Below, one piece after another: positions 1-11,726 of a stretch of 64,000 nucleotides of DNA. The notes beneath the pieces are model-generated. The model made no database searches, was not told the origin of the DNA, and worked only from the letters and a program-made list of their open reading frames with translations. Position 1 is the stretch's first letter. Every line of letters begins with the position of its first letter. The stretch lies in contig JAGFMI010000025.1 in NCBI GenBank assembly GCA_021030905.1, forward strand, positions 1 through 64,000. The letters run 5' to 3'. Position numbers and translations under genes: made by a program. The DNA comes from Pyrenula massariospora (lineage: Eukaryota; Ascomycota; Eurotiomycetes; Pyrenulales; Pyrenulaceae).

Positions 1-75
1 CCCTAACCCTAACCCTAACCCTAACCCTAACCCTAACCCTAACCCTAACCCTAACCCTAACCCTAACCCTAACCC
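1..75. repeat. Telomere repeat array
   Basis: Twelve perfect CCCTAA units followed by CCC. This is the C-rich strand read from the chromosome tip inward, so the window starts at a true left telomere of the TTAGGG type used by most filamentous fungi. No degenerate units or subtelomeric satellite follow; unique sequence begins at once. Confidence 0.98.
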
Positions 76-147
76 ATGAAGTGGTCCTCGCACACCCTTC
101 GTCAAATTAACTTCCTACTTTCTAGGAAACTGCGAAATCTAATTGGA

Positions 148-1048
148 TTATTGGAGCCAGCGCCCAAACCAGTTCAAAACCTGCGTTACTGAATCTTCGA
201 GACACGCCCTCTCCAGTGGATCGTCTGGATTGCCCCTCACAGCAAAGCCATGCCGTCCGGGCTTATAGACCTTGTGCTCCATCTCTGGCACCTTCTTTCC
301 CTTTTTCACATGGATATCCTCCACTTTGCCCTTCATTTCAAAGTTGACGGCCGTATCTTCCAGCCCCCATCCGTAGCTGACAGGCACGACTAAGCCTTCG
401 ACATCGTGAGGCAAGGACAAGTGACTCGGATGCAAGCCTACAGCCGCGTCGACAAGAGGCGCCTTGGTACCATCGATCTCAATCATGTTGCTCTCTAACC
501 CGGCTCGGATCGCATACTTCCCACCCCAGCAGAATCCGACCATCCCTATCTTCTGGCTCCTGGAAGTCGCGCGTCGTAATGCTTGTAAGAAATCCATGCA
601 GACCTTGTTAGTAGACCCCTCCTTGTGCCTCGTCATCCACATGATGAATGATGGTGCGCTCGCAAGAATGCCTGTGTACTTTTTGAACGCTGACTGTTTC
701 GCCGCATCAACTGGAATCAGCAGGTCAGCGACCTTGAGCGGCACAGGATCGCCCTTGAAAAAATCTGGAAGGTAGACCAGCCATTCGCCACTTTTAGCGT
801 AGGCGTCGGCGATGAGTCGGTTGTTTGGTAGCGGCAGGCCGAAGATGTCCGAGTAGACTACTATGATACCTCTCGGATTGGTGCGGTTGCCGACCACATA
901 GGTATTCAAACCATGAATCATTTCTTCTTTCCCAGCAGGTTGGCCTTCGTGGACGGTGCCCTAGGGGAATACGGTGAGTGGAGACTTGCAAAAAAGATCT
1001 AGATCACGGGCCACAGACCTTGATGCACTCATCGCATGAGGAATCCAT
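148..1048 (-). CDS. Dienelactone hydrolase family protein
   Basis: Alpha/beta hydrolase of the dienelactone hydrolase family, a cytosolic group that opens lactones such as dienelactone in aromatic catabolism; the real substrate is unknown. The nucleophile motif GFCWGG, an acidic residue in SYGWGLEDTAVN and the histidine in GRHGFAVRG supply a Cys-Asp-His triad. The model has two exons. Exon 1 is 1048-1019 (MDSSCDECIK) and exon 2 is 960-148, starting GTVHEGQPAGKEE. They are separated by a 58-bp intron (1018-961, donor GTCTGT, acceptor CCCTAG). The join restores the usual family N-terminus and gives about 280 aa, the normal length. Starting at the later methionine (921) would drop 23 conserved-looking residues. 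The stop lies 72 bp from the telomere repeats and the gene is transcribed towards the chromosome tip. Confidence 0.9.
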
Positions 1049-4000
1049 TGTATTTTCGAAGAGCTCACAATGCTACTTCGGATGATGCTATGCCAAAAAG
1101 GCTGGTGGGGATAGATACTCTGACCGCAAGTCGGGCCAAAGTAAATTTGACCTCCAGCGAGAAGATTTGGTCGGCGCAAATGTGAATGTAAGTAACGGTT
1201 GTGTCCAAAAGCAACGTAGCGACTTATAGGGATCTTAAGATGTAATTTATGTACAGCAACATCCAGCGTTTGCAACAGACTCTTCTTTATATCCGGCAGT
1301 GGCCGGCAAGTAGGTTGACCCGTCTCTTGTTTCGGCGGGGGCGGAATCCCTCCGGCTCTGACAGGAAACCGGCCGTCGGGGTTGTGGAGTACGAGTAATT
1401 CCAGGATGAGAGTCCTCTTTCCCTTAATTGTCCTAGTTCACAAGCACTACGCTAACCCTCATTTAGATTGGCCAGAATACTTTAGACTTCTAAACGAATT
1501 GATGACGAGGACTATCAGCTCCGAAATATCTACTTAACGGTAGGGTTCACATGTGCTTATTGTGCATAGGCTTCGATGCCGTGCTAAAAAATTGACTGTT
1601 TCTCACGAAGGTTCGTAAAATAAAGTAAGCAGCCAGACATGGTGTTTCATCGGTCCAGCAGGACCATTGAGTAACCACTAGACGAAGAAGACTTCAATGC
1701 ACTGCGTATGCCCATTACAAGAAGGTGCATCTAACAATCTACCGTAGCTCCAGCATCCGATGCGCAATGTCTTTGCTGGACAAAAGCACCACGGCCTCCC
1801 CATCCATCGTACTGTCTAGATAACATTCACCCCCCACTGTGTAAGGGCTTGAGTTCTTATGGTCAACCTTTGCGTCGTCATTACGACTGCGTTATCACCA
1901 CTAATTCTACCGTCTTCGTGAGCTGTACGCTTATTAGGAGCCTCCTCGATCTCACGTCCATCAACGGGTACAACGATGGGGTCATAGCCCGAGGATGGCC
2001 TGCGACTTGTCGGTTCCGGCCATTTCTCCTGCGCATTTCCCGTGTAGTCACCTGAAATGCCGCATGTGCTTCTGCGTGCTTCAAAACACTTAGAGTTACT
2101 GCAACTCTGCACCCACAACGAGTGCAAATCTGGTCTACAGGTTCGGCATTCTTGGCGACCAACTCGCATCGACCACGCCGTGTCCTCAGCAGGGGCCGAT
2201 TGAATATGACGGCTTGCGCTTTCCTGCAAAGCTCTACGACGCTCGAACCCCTTCTCGAGCCAGGCGAAAAAAGTTTATGGCGCCACTGTCGAGGCTGCCT
2301 TCGGTAGCCATACACTTACACGCCTTGGGGAAGTAGAGGGGGAGACCTCTCCATATCGTATGCGATCCGGTGCTAGTGTTCCCGAGAACTTTATGGAAAG
2401 AGAGTGTTTGGACAAGTACCAAGACATACAGATAGTATCAGGTAAGTCTGAGGTAGATGCGCAGCATTCGCCAAACTTCGTGCAAAATTCAGTGATAGAC
2501 GTCGAATACTTGATCATATCGAAGTATCTAAGGAGAAACATAATATCTTTATTGTTCAATGTGCTGATGTTTGGCAAAGACGCTGTCCCTCCCATCACAC
2601 CTTTAGCGATTGGTAAGAGAGAGTAGATGCTACCCATCAGGGAAGAAGCTTCAAGCGCGGACAGAGCGATGATAAATTCTTCGAGAGTCATTGTTTGGAA
2701 AGGCGCATCTTCACGGAGAACTCCTTGTCAGTGACGGTATATTCTCGTCTGGAGAGTGGGATCATATGGACCTGGGCGGAGGCTCTGAATGTGCTGAAAT
2801 TTTAGAGCAAGAGAGGTACTCGCAAGTTCCACCCTGTCCTGTTAATGACTCGTTGGTCTTCAAAAGATTGAAACGATTTGCGAAGCATTTCGATTTCCTT
2901 AGCAAAGTCGTTCCAGTTGATGAAATGCTCATCACAGTGTATTTAAGCTATTCTGGCCGCGGCGACTTCCTAGAATATTCAGTGCCTAGTAAACCATGGC
3001 CTCTGGAGGAATTTTCATAGCGCCTCTAAGCTAGAAATATTTTGTGGCAGGGTAAAGAGATTTGACGGGTTTTGTAGCAACCTTCCGGACCGTGCCACAA
3101 GACTGAGTACAGGTTAACTGCCTAGCGTACTGGGTCCGAGCTAGACAACAACATTCTCCCTCTCCGCGTATGTAGGAGACATCAAGGGCAATTGGTCAGG
3201 CCGGTCCTCGACATCATTCACATTAATGCAAATAGCATCGACACAGAGGATGCAGCCTCGGTCACATACCAAAGGCATCTCAATATCGTGACGAGGTCAT
3301 CATGTACTGCCATCTTTGTCACCCAGTGCAGAGTGTAAATAAGTATGTTGACGCTTGAAGTTCCGGCTGGTGCCTGACCTTACAGCCACATCGTTCAATC
3401 GTCGCCTGGAATTGCACCCAGGGGAGGGGGGGCTCTAGCCAGATTGAAAAGTACCCTGGCGAGAGATTCAGCAGTGACTCTCATGGCTCAATGAGCGTAT
3501 CTAGCACGGCTCGGCCTCGCGGAACTAGCTCCTTAGGGTATTGTTAGACCATGCTCTTCCTCATTAGCCCTTTCAGATGAGCCAACATGGCAAGAAGCCA
3601 TCCTGAGACGAGATAAGCTCCGCATTTCGCCTATATTGCATACCATATATGCATGGAGCTCACTGATATTGGAGATTTTGCCCTTCTTCTGCTTATAAGC
3701 CTGTAACAACATCAAAGTAAATGATGAGTTACTGACACTAGGGTCGCCTGAGATGACTTTGATGTCGCCGGTAGAAGCTCTTTGGTTCCAGTCCAATCGG
3801 AAACAGTGTCCACCAGACCAAGCCTGACGCAATAATCCATGAGAGACAAGATAATGCCATTACTTCTTTTCATCCTGTCCTGTAAATATGACCAACCCGG
3901 TAAAAGTATAGCAAACGTCTTCATGGCAAATTAGATACTCTCACCGGTATCTGGGTCGGCGCTACTATGATCGCTGTATTATATAATGAGCAGGCTGTTC

Positions 4001-5470
4001 GCTCCTACCGTGCATTGACTTTGCACTGCAACCAGGCGATCCTCGATTTTGGCTTCCGGCCCGTCGGACCGCCCCGGAACCCGCTCCATTGGCCCTGGGA
4101 TCTCAAAGTGCTCCTACGCGTAGGTACCGCCGCTCGACACGAATTGCAGATGACGTTTCGTCTAACATCTTAATCTCATATTAACCCCAGACACGCCGTC
4201 TTCCCAATTTCTAAGAACATGTATCTTTCCATAGTCTTGTTTTCTATGAGAGTCTCTATTGGCGGTCTCCCTAAGATCTTCTACGAACTTATTGAGAATC
4301 TCGGTGTGTGACAAATGAGCACCGTCAAGATACGTAAGCGATGACGGGTGGTGGCAATTGAAGTCGGAGGGTTCGAATGGACGGGTCAGATCTGTGAGAT
4401 ACCATTACTATCAGACAATCAATTGTGCATTGCTTTCCAAAGGTATTGGGACCCGAATGGATTTGGATATAAACATGTTGAGTGGGACGGTCAATGTACA
4501 TGGTAAGCGCGAAGCTTGCTTGCCACTCACGCGGAGACGAAAGGGTCTGGAGACTCCCGATCATCAGAGATCAATCTCTGCGTCCGCACCGCTAAAATGG
4601 TCTCTACCTTATAGATAAAGAATTGAACGAGCACATTACATGCCGGATGCAATGGGGCTGAAGAGACGGAGATCAAATGCTCCGTGGTGTATTGTTTCCT
4701 TGTGGAGAGGTTTGAGTGAAGTTGTGGTCAAACTGCGCCACAGGGCCCCGTCAGCATCTCGCAAGATACCTTCTGAAATTGGTGGTTTGCTTAGGAAGTT
4801 TCCCTTGGTGATAGAGAAAGAGATAAAGGTCTGTCGATGCTATCTTTCCGAGCTATATAGTCTCAGCCCATTGTTTGTAAAGAATGCATTTCATATATTT
4901 AATCTGTGGCCTTTCCCGCACACATACACATACGGTACCTACTATACTCTATCTACCTTAGGTGGGAAACAATGTGAGTCTCCAATTTCCATGTCTCCCA
5001 AATTGCTTCAAAGGTTCCGCACCATTGGGGTCTAACAACTGCCTGCTCATGCTGTTCCATCGTTGCCAGCAGCAACCGATGTGATGCAGCTAGAAGATTG
5101 CAGTTACTTCAATGGAGACGGCGATTAGAACACTCTAATATAACTTATAGATTCTACCGGCGTCACCACCAAGAACTTGATGCCTATTACCTAACCAGCC
5201 GTCCCTACAGCCCCTCTTGCCAAATCTCTCACATTGAAACCGAAGTCCTCAGAGCATGGCAATGGAAATGAAGCAGATGTAAGCCTCAATGCGTCTTACG
5301 TACATGTAAATCCCATGTGTTGCTTTCTATGGTATCTGTACATGTAATACCGGACACCAATAAGGTGCGGCGTTGTCGTGGCGCTGGTTGAAGCTGGGAT
5401 CAAGTTGAGTTACTCCAGTCCAGGTGAAGAGGTCACCATGATGCTTGTTGGAAACTTATCTGTTTCGTAG
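1049..5470. other. Subtelomeric sequence without a recognisable gene
   Basis: About 4.4 kb with only short open frames on both strands, none with a domain I recognise. The longest that looks protein-like is 2691-3020 on the plus strand (109 codons), followed by an unrelated frame around 4350-4510. Base composition is not strongly AT-rich, so it does not look heavily RIP-mutated. No tRNA, terminal repeats or tandem array were seen. Confidence 0.5.
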
Positions 5471-6031
5471 ACATTAGACGATGTTCATGCCGCCGCTCCC
5501 CTTGAATGGGCTGAGAATTTTTCCGCCGAGCTAGCTCAGCGACATTTCGAGATCATCTTGTCGCATAGACTGTGGATTGTTACCAGGATTTACACAACCA
5601 AGCAAGCGATCGTCGCTATCATGCACTTGAGGAGCTCCAGAGTCGAACTCGAGGTAAGGTCAAGGCTACCAGGAGTAGTTGAATTAGCTTCGTCAGTGTC
5701 CTGGACGGGCAATAGAGAAGACGTGATAAGCGAGATCCACGACAACCCAATTGGAGTTAATGTATATCTAGGCGGAATATATCTTAGAAAGCCTCTTATG
5801 GAACGGACGCTGAAAGCTGTCATGGACACAGAGCGGTAGCAACAGCAGTTTCTGAGAGGCAACGAGAGCATCTTACCAATTCCGAAAGGAATACTCAACG
5901 ACCCAAGCGGCGAAATCGACCTTACTCTTACCGTTGTACCCGAGGCGATTCTACATGAAGAAGATGAAAGTTTTGGCAATGACTACGAGTGCACGGACGA
6001 GGAGCAGAAAGAGGTGGCAAGGAGAGATTAA
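5471..6031 (+). pseudogene. Unrecognised coding remnant
   Basis: One reading frame stays open from 5471, just after a possible intron acceptor (CGTAG), to an in-frame TAG at 5837-5839. The same frame then continues for about 63 codons to a TAA near 6031. The composition looks protein-like: an acidic stretch with HAAAPLEWAENFSAEL at the start, NVYLGGIYLRKPL in the middle and an acidic tail after the stop. Codon use is even and the frame is shared on both sides of the stop, so this is more likely a broken gene than chance. I could not assign a family, and any upstream exons are not evident. A read-through or unnoticed intron at the stop is possible but unsupported. Confidence 0.35.
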
Positions 6032-6565
6032 TCACGTCAAAAAATTACCAACCACGCCAAGGAAGTCTTGGCCCCTAGAATCAACGGGGCTTTAAGAGAA
6101 CACGGAAGTAGGCAGAATTTTAGGTGGCTGAAACGTTGGATCTCAGAGAACTTACATGTTATGCTTCTAGCTGCTAGACTGCTACCTATCTCTCTCAATA
6201 CAGCGCCGCCTACACAGTATAGATAACATGTACTGTCGTCGGGAGCGGTGGACTTGGAACCCCTCCGATTTTGTCAAGAAACGGACCGTCGAGGTATGTG
6301 GAGAGCGGATGATCTCAGGGTAAATGCCCTGCTTTTTTTCATTGGTCTAGCATCTACGCCAAGCTTAATTTAGGTAGTTATATTTTTCACCGTGCGGTAA
6401 GTCGTCGTCACAAACTTGCGATCAGTATGCAATTCCACGAGGACGCCCTGCAAGTTACACCTTCAGAAAAAACTACGTGTCACTAATAATGCTCTGGCGC
6501 TAGTAACGCTACACACCTCTGAAAGATCGGTCCCTCCCCGTAAGAAACTGTCATGCCTTCATGAC

Positions 6566-8577
6566 ATGGATGAGCCAACCTATCAGACCGCGCCCGCTGC
6601 ATGTATTTCTTGCAAGCAGCACAAGCGTAAATGTAATAAAGCGATACCGAGTTGTGAAACATGCCTTAGGCAAGCCTACTTAAAATCCTGGAGGTATGCT
6701 AGACTAATTTACTAACCAATCCTGTGAAGAGTCGGAAGAATTTGTCGATATGATGAAGTCGATCGATTGCCGCAAACTCTTCGCAGCCATGAAGCTGCAA
6801 CGCGGACCATAGCATCTTCCCAGAATCCTGTATATCAGTCACCCACAGAGAGTATCGATCCATCCCGCCATGCGTCGCTAAGACAGCCTACCTTCGACAT
6901 TGCTATCAGCTCAGAGGTATTCAAGATTCTTGGTCCCGTCGACCAAGTCCAGATGATTGCCGACAACTATTTTTCCACCATCTATCATCTTTTTCCGATC
7001 TTGTCGAAGACCTGTTTCTTCGAAACATTACCACGTATATACTCGCAGCCACAGGCTGGTTTTGCATTACTTTGCCTGTGCATACACCTAATTATCCAGC
7101 GCCCTCCTGATCAATCCAGCTTGCCAGAGCAATGTATGCAGTCATCTCTATATCTTAGAGTCAAGAGCTTCATCGGCGTGTTATCGACCGACTACTTATC
7201 TCTCGACTTTATCCACACAATGCTTCTTGTAACGTTGTATGAAACGGGCCACGCGATCTACCCTGCGGCCACTATCTCGATAGGCGCCTGCGCAAGAGCA
7301 GCGCGTGCGATCGGGCTACATAAGAAGCAATTTCAAGAGGATGGCGCCTGGGCACATCCGGAGGCAAGCACGAAAGCGGAGTTGGAGAAGAGAGCATGGT
7401 GGGCTGTTATCAATCTAGACCGGTATGCTCAGATCTCGGTCCTAACCCGCGCATATCTTGATCCAGGCCAACGTAATGCTAGCTTTCTTGGGCTGTGCAC
7501 CGGCGACTGCCACTTCACGGCAGACGACCCAGAACCGCATGATGTCTTACCAATCGATGACAAAGCGTGGATGCAAAATGTAAGCATGTATTTATCAACT
7601 CTATTTCACAATCAGTTAACGTTCATCCCTCTCTTGTCCATTCCTAAACCTGAACATCAACCAACTCTCCTCACCCCTTCTGACACGACGGTTGGCACCT
7701 TCGCTCGGGAAGCCCAAATTTGCCATATTGCAGGGCGAACACTCAACCATGTCTTCGCGCCAACTTCCGACATCAACTTTCACAAAGCGGAGTTTCTACA
7801 ATTAGAGCGCACGATGATGACGTATATGCCTTTCCTTATGGAAGAGGAACGGACATGGGGAAACTACTGCGCTGCACTAGGCATCTGTAGCAGGTATAGT
7901 GCATGTTTTGCATCGTTCTACAGTTCGATTTGTCCTTCCACCTTCGTATCTTGATTCATAAATATATGCTTTTCCTCCTGCGTAACACCCTTCTCCATAC
8001 TGATAGGCACCTTGATCTATTCAGAAGCGACCCTTTCTATTAATTCGGCTGATTTATCGTATACATAGTTCCCTCTTCACCCTTTACGACGCTGCCCTCC
8101 TCTCTCGACGCCACACAGAACCCGAGCGTGAGAGAATTATTCAAGCTCTTCGCACCACATCGGACCGCCTCGTATCATTCTCGGCTCTGCTCTTCGGTGA
8201 CCCTACGGCGGTCATCATCGATATGTTCAGCCCATTCACGCCGTACAGCCTTTACCAAGCGGCTGTTGTGCAATACCGAACTTGGCGGCGGGAAGGGGAA
8301 TCCAGTTGCAAAGATGGTCTAGAAAGCATAAAACGTATCTTAAGGCAATTCAGTCTAAGATGGCAGATTTCTGGTATGCCGTTCTCTCAGACCAGTGCGC
8401 GTTGGTTTTGTCACGCTCCTCTTGCTAATATGTCTGTGACTGATAGGGAAATATGTCTCGGCACTTGAATCGTTGCAAACTGACTCGGCAGTCACAATGC
8501 TGTTTATGAATATGCAGGGTAGGACAATGAGTCGGATCGGCCTTATGGGGGACATCGAGACATCTGCCCTAGAGTGA
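6566..8577 (+). CDS. Zn2Cys6 fungal transcription factor
   Basis: Nuclear regulator with an N-terminal Zn2Cys6 DNA-binding cluster and a fungal-specific transcription factor domain. Four exons fit: 6566-6693, 6739-7893, 8069-8373 and 8447-8577, giving 572 aa in frame throughout. Introns are 45, 175 and 73 bp; the first has a perfect TACTAAC branch site and interrupts the zinc cluster. The cluster reads ACISCKQHKRKCNKAIPSCE, then TC, with the last cysteine (ICRYDEVDRL) supplied by exon 2. The spacing before the last cysteine is 11 residues, longer than the usual 6-8. The regulatory domain covers roughly residues 80-450 and ends with SPFTPYSLYQAAVVQYRTW, typical of the family. The start MDEPTYQ was chosen because it sits 12 residues before the first cysteine. 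Targets are unknown; neighbouring accessory genes are candidates only by proximity. Confidence 0.88.
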
Positions 8578-8774
8578 GTTTATTGGACGAAGAGAAGACA
8601 GCAGAAGCGGTAAGCTTTAGATCACATTTCTTAAGCCTACGCGCTTTAAATTGCACCTGCAAATTCTTTCTCGACGTTAATAGAAGTCTGAATTGAAGGC
8701 AATTCAAATCTTCTTCTCCCTCCTTTCCTTATCTTCTATGTTGTTGAATTTATCAACCACGTAGTTAATACCAA
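8578..8774. other. Convergent intergenic gap
   Basis: Short AT-rich gap between the convergent transcription-factor and carbonic-anhydrase genes; it should hold both 3' ends. No gene or repeat seen. Confidence 0.5.
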
Positions 8775-9546
8775 TCAATCAACTCGCTTTAGGAGCCCTG
8801 TCTCGATATTGAACAGTACTCCAACCACCTCTGGGTGATGTTGGCCGAAGAGAGGTTCTCCCTTAATTAATTCGACGTCTTCTTTGATGCTCGCCTCAAG
8901 GCTTCATTGGAAATAGTTGGTCAGTCGCTAGAAACTCGTACTCTTTGAAACAGGAATATGACTTACTCGTTGATCTCGCCAAATTTCATGGCGTCAAGGT
9001 CTTTACTCACACCCGCTTTCTTGATTGATTCACGGACTTCGGCGTCATGAACATGAGTTGTACCACAATCTGTACGACAAGAGCGTTTCATTAGCAGATC
9101 CGGTCGTCGCAAAATTGTCAGAAGAAATCTCACTTACCCGTATGATGAACTACCAAGACGAGGCCCAGAGGGTTGATAGCATTCAAGACTAAAAGAGTAC
9201 GTATTGCATCCATCGCTCGACCGCCTGCATTCCGGATTACTGCGCTAGGGCCGGCTTCAAGGCCCAGAAACCTCTCCGGAATAACTCGAGGATCACTACA
9301 CGACACTAACGAATGTTAGAGAATGATACCCCAATTAATCGAAGCTCGCAGGAAGTGACTCACGTATGACTGTTCCTGGAACACCAGTACCTGGGTAGAG
9401 GATTAGCTATGCTTTTTGAGCTCGTAATGAAGCATCTAACCTTGCTTCCAAGCTTCCCGAAGCTTTTGCAATGGTGGTGGAGCTTTGTATGTTGACGCAT
9501 ACTTGGCGTTGCCTTCAAAAAAGATAGCTACTTTTTCGCTTGCCAT
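8775..9546 (-). CDS. Small beta-carbonic anhydrase
   Basis: Zinc enzyme of the compact beta-carbonic anhydrase type (like mycobacterial Rv1284), interconverting CO2 and bicarbonate. Zinc-site motifs are present: LSCSDPRVIPERF gives the first Cys and the Asp-Arg pair, and VVHHTDCGTTHVH gives the His and second Cys. VIRNAGGRAMDAIRTLLVL is the conserved core between them. Five exons fit: 9546-9441, 9390-9364 (only 27 nt), 9305-9139, 9069-8967 and 8901-8775. All junctions are GT-AG and the protein is about 176 aa, normal for this subgroup. My hand count of exon 3 is off by one base, so its inner boundary should be confirmed. MASEKVAIFF is preferred over an upstream in-frame ATG at 9642, as it starts just before the conserved helix. 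No signal peptide is visible, so it is probably cytosolic. Confidence 0.88.
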
Positions 9547-9918
9547 TATTGCTAACGGTCTATTTCGATATGTCTGATTTTCCGCGGTAGAATAAGTAAT
9601 GTCCGAGTTTGAAAGCCCTAGGATGTCATACAACATATTCAACCGAGTTCTTACTCTTCTTATATACTGATCCGGCCCCTTATGTCACCAAAGGACACTT
9701 TATAAGCCCGACAAATCTCTCGTGAGCCTCGGTCTGCTGAAGGTTACTAATGTTTCTAATTTCTGCAGATAGTGCGGCTTCCACGAATCCTTTGCACTGC
9801 AGATGCAAAGCCTAGCCTAGTCTATAGCTTGATCATGGAGCGAAACTACCGAAGTTATGGATTGTTCGCAGGATGTTCACCACGCGCACATGCTAAACCC
9901 CTAAGGTGATTGCGGCCG

Positions 9919-10127
9919 TAAAGTGCGGATGCAGGTGTAGGTGCGGACGTAGGTGCGGACGTAGGTGCGGGGGCAAGAGAGCACTTTCAGATCCAATCAA
10001 AGTGAATGAACATGGATTCAAGCAACAACAGATACTTTGCCTTAAAAGTCAGCGCACAATGCACATCCTAAACTTATGTAATCACATTACTAGCCATGCA
10101 CCCGCACCCGCACCTGCATCCGCTTTG
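9919..10127. mobile_element. MITE-like element with inverted GC-rich ends
   Basis: Two ends about 200 bp apart are inverted copies: the left arm (about 9919-9945) reads taaagtgcggatgcaggtg and the right arm (about 10099-10127), reverse-complemented, reads caaagcggatgcaggtg followed by cgggtgcggg. The interior is AT-rich and encodes nothing. GC-rich, GGTGCGG-bearing inverted ends around a short non-coding core fit a non-autonomous DNA transposon, perhaps hAT-like. I could not find a clear target-site duplication, so the class is unproven. Confidence 0.5.
9937..9972 (+). repeat. 12-bp tandem repeat, three units
   Basis: The unit gtaggtgcggac is repeated three times in a row, with the last copy ending gg instead of ac. 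It lies inside the left arm of the inverted-repeat element and probably arose by slippage in the subterminal repeat. Confidence 0.8.
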
Positions 10128-10537
10128 GTGGGATTCCGCCGTCCGAATTGTATGAGGGACAGGCGCGAAGTTTGAGAGAAATCTGTCCTATCGAAGGCTT
10201 TCACATGCCGAAGTTGTCGTTTCCATAGACTTTGCTTGATCGCACACAATGTAGCCGGCATACTACAACATCCTAGGTGCCTTAGAAATGCTCATTCCAT
10301 CATGATGAACTTCTTGCTCGTTAATGACAAGATATTATCATGGTGTAGACCAATCAACCAGAACCACATCTTACTCAGCTACCTTGCGGCATCTATATAT
10401 TTCTGTCTTCCTCCTTCATTTTTTGGAGGGATCCCTTGGGAGTAAACAATAGAAATTAGGTACAATCTGGTAGTGTCTCTTGTCACCATCTGCTCCCTAT
10501 TCCTAATCGAAACCATCAATTGCTAAAGAAACCCTAA

Positions 10538-11726
10538 ATGCCTGGCAAACGTATTCTTGTCATCGGCGGTACAGGCGCTCAAGGGTATGCCGTTGTTCAA
10601 GCTCTTCTACAAGCCGACGAGCCATTCGCGGTACGAGTCTTATCTCGAAATCCGGATGCGAAGAGTGTTCAGAATGCCTTCAAGAATTTTCCCCAAGTTG
10701 AATTTGTCAAAGGCTCATTCATGGATTTTGATTCTATTGAGGAAGCTCTTCAAGACTGCTATGGTGTTTACGTCAATACCGATGGTACGTTGGTTGATTA
10801 GACCATAGCTACGTCTAGCACTTATCCTCAACGGAGGAACTGACAATCCACAACAGGCTTCACAGTCAATGAATCTGACGAATTATGGGCAGGTGTCCGC
10901 ATCTTTGAGATTGCGAACACGATCCAGACACTTCAACATTTCGTCTACAGCAGCATCGACTACTATCTCCAGCTGACAAATTTCAACCACATGTATGCTG
11001 CACATCACACCAAGTAGGTCAAATCGATACGACCGATAGCTCTAAATTCTTTGCTAACTCACCATCCAACTACCTAGTGGTAAAGGTCGTGTTCACACCT
11101 ACCTTCAAGCAATGCCCTCTCCTGCACATCCTTCCTCCAACCTAGCTTGGACAGTCCTCGTTACCGGCGCTTACGACGAGGACCTGATCGGTGGACCATT
11201 TGTTCTCCACATCGCTGTTGACGGCACTCGGGTATTCAAGCTTCCGTTAGCCCAAGGCCACCTCCCGCTCATGACATTACGTGACTGCGGGACCTTCGCC
11301 CTGAAGATTTTCCAGGATCGCGACACATGGTCTGGTAGAACTCTAAACGCCGTGAGTCACTTCGTCACAGGTCAGGAGATCGCAGACACATTATCCCGCG
11401 TTGCAGATATTAAAGCCAAGTACGAACCGTGCTCTATCGACGAATGGGTCGATATTTTGCCCTATGGGGCCGCGCCAGTGGCAAGCACGGATCCCAAGGG
11501 CATCACTGTGGCCCAGAATTTCCGTATGTGGTGGCCTGGGTTTCAGAATAGCGTCTTATTGAAGCTAGGCACAAGGGACCTGGAGGAGTTGAGGCATATT
11601 CATCCCGGATTGCAGAGTCTGGAGGATTTCATAAGAGAGATGCGCTGGGACGGGACGGCACAACCAGTTTTGAAGGGTTTCGTGGACTCGGGAATCACGC
11701 CGGAAGTGCAGCAGCTGAGGATATAG
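10538..11726 (+). CDS. NmrA-like NAD(P)-binding oxidoreductase
   Basis: Atypical short-chain dehydrogenase of the NmrA/HSCARG family; members bind NAD(P) and act as redox sensors or as isoflavone-reductase-like enzymes. The N-terminus carries the nucleotide loop VIGGTGAQGYAVVQAL (residues 7-22), followed by a Rossmann strand ending VRVLSRNP. Three exons join in frame: 10538-10784, 10857-11013 and 11078-11726, for 350 aa, a normal family length. The introns are 72 and 64 bp, and the second has a CTAAC branch site. The middle exon contains HFVYSSIDYYLQLTNFNHM; the family's usual SSV(x)n active region is here SSIDYY. There is no signal peptide or membrane segment, so it is probably cytosolic. 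It stands alone on its strand between a transposon-like element and decayed sequence. Confidence 0.92.

Noticed and set aside
464-775. 103-codon plus-strand frame opposite the dienelactone hydrolase
   Set aside because: It is antisense to a clear conserved gene and has no motif of its own.
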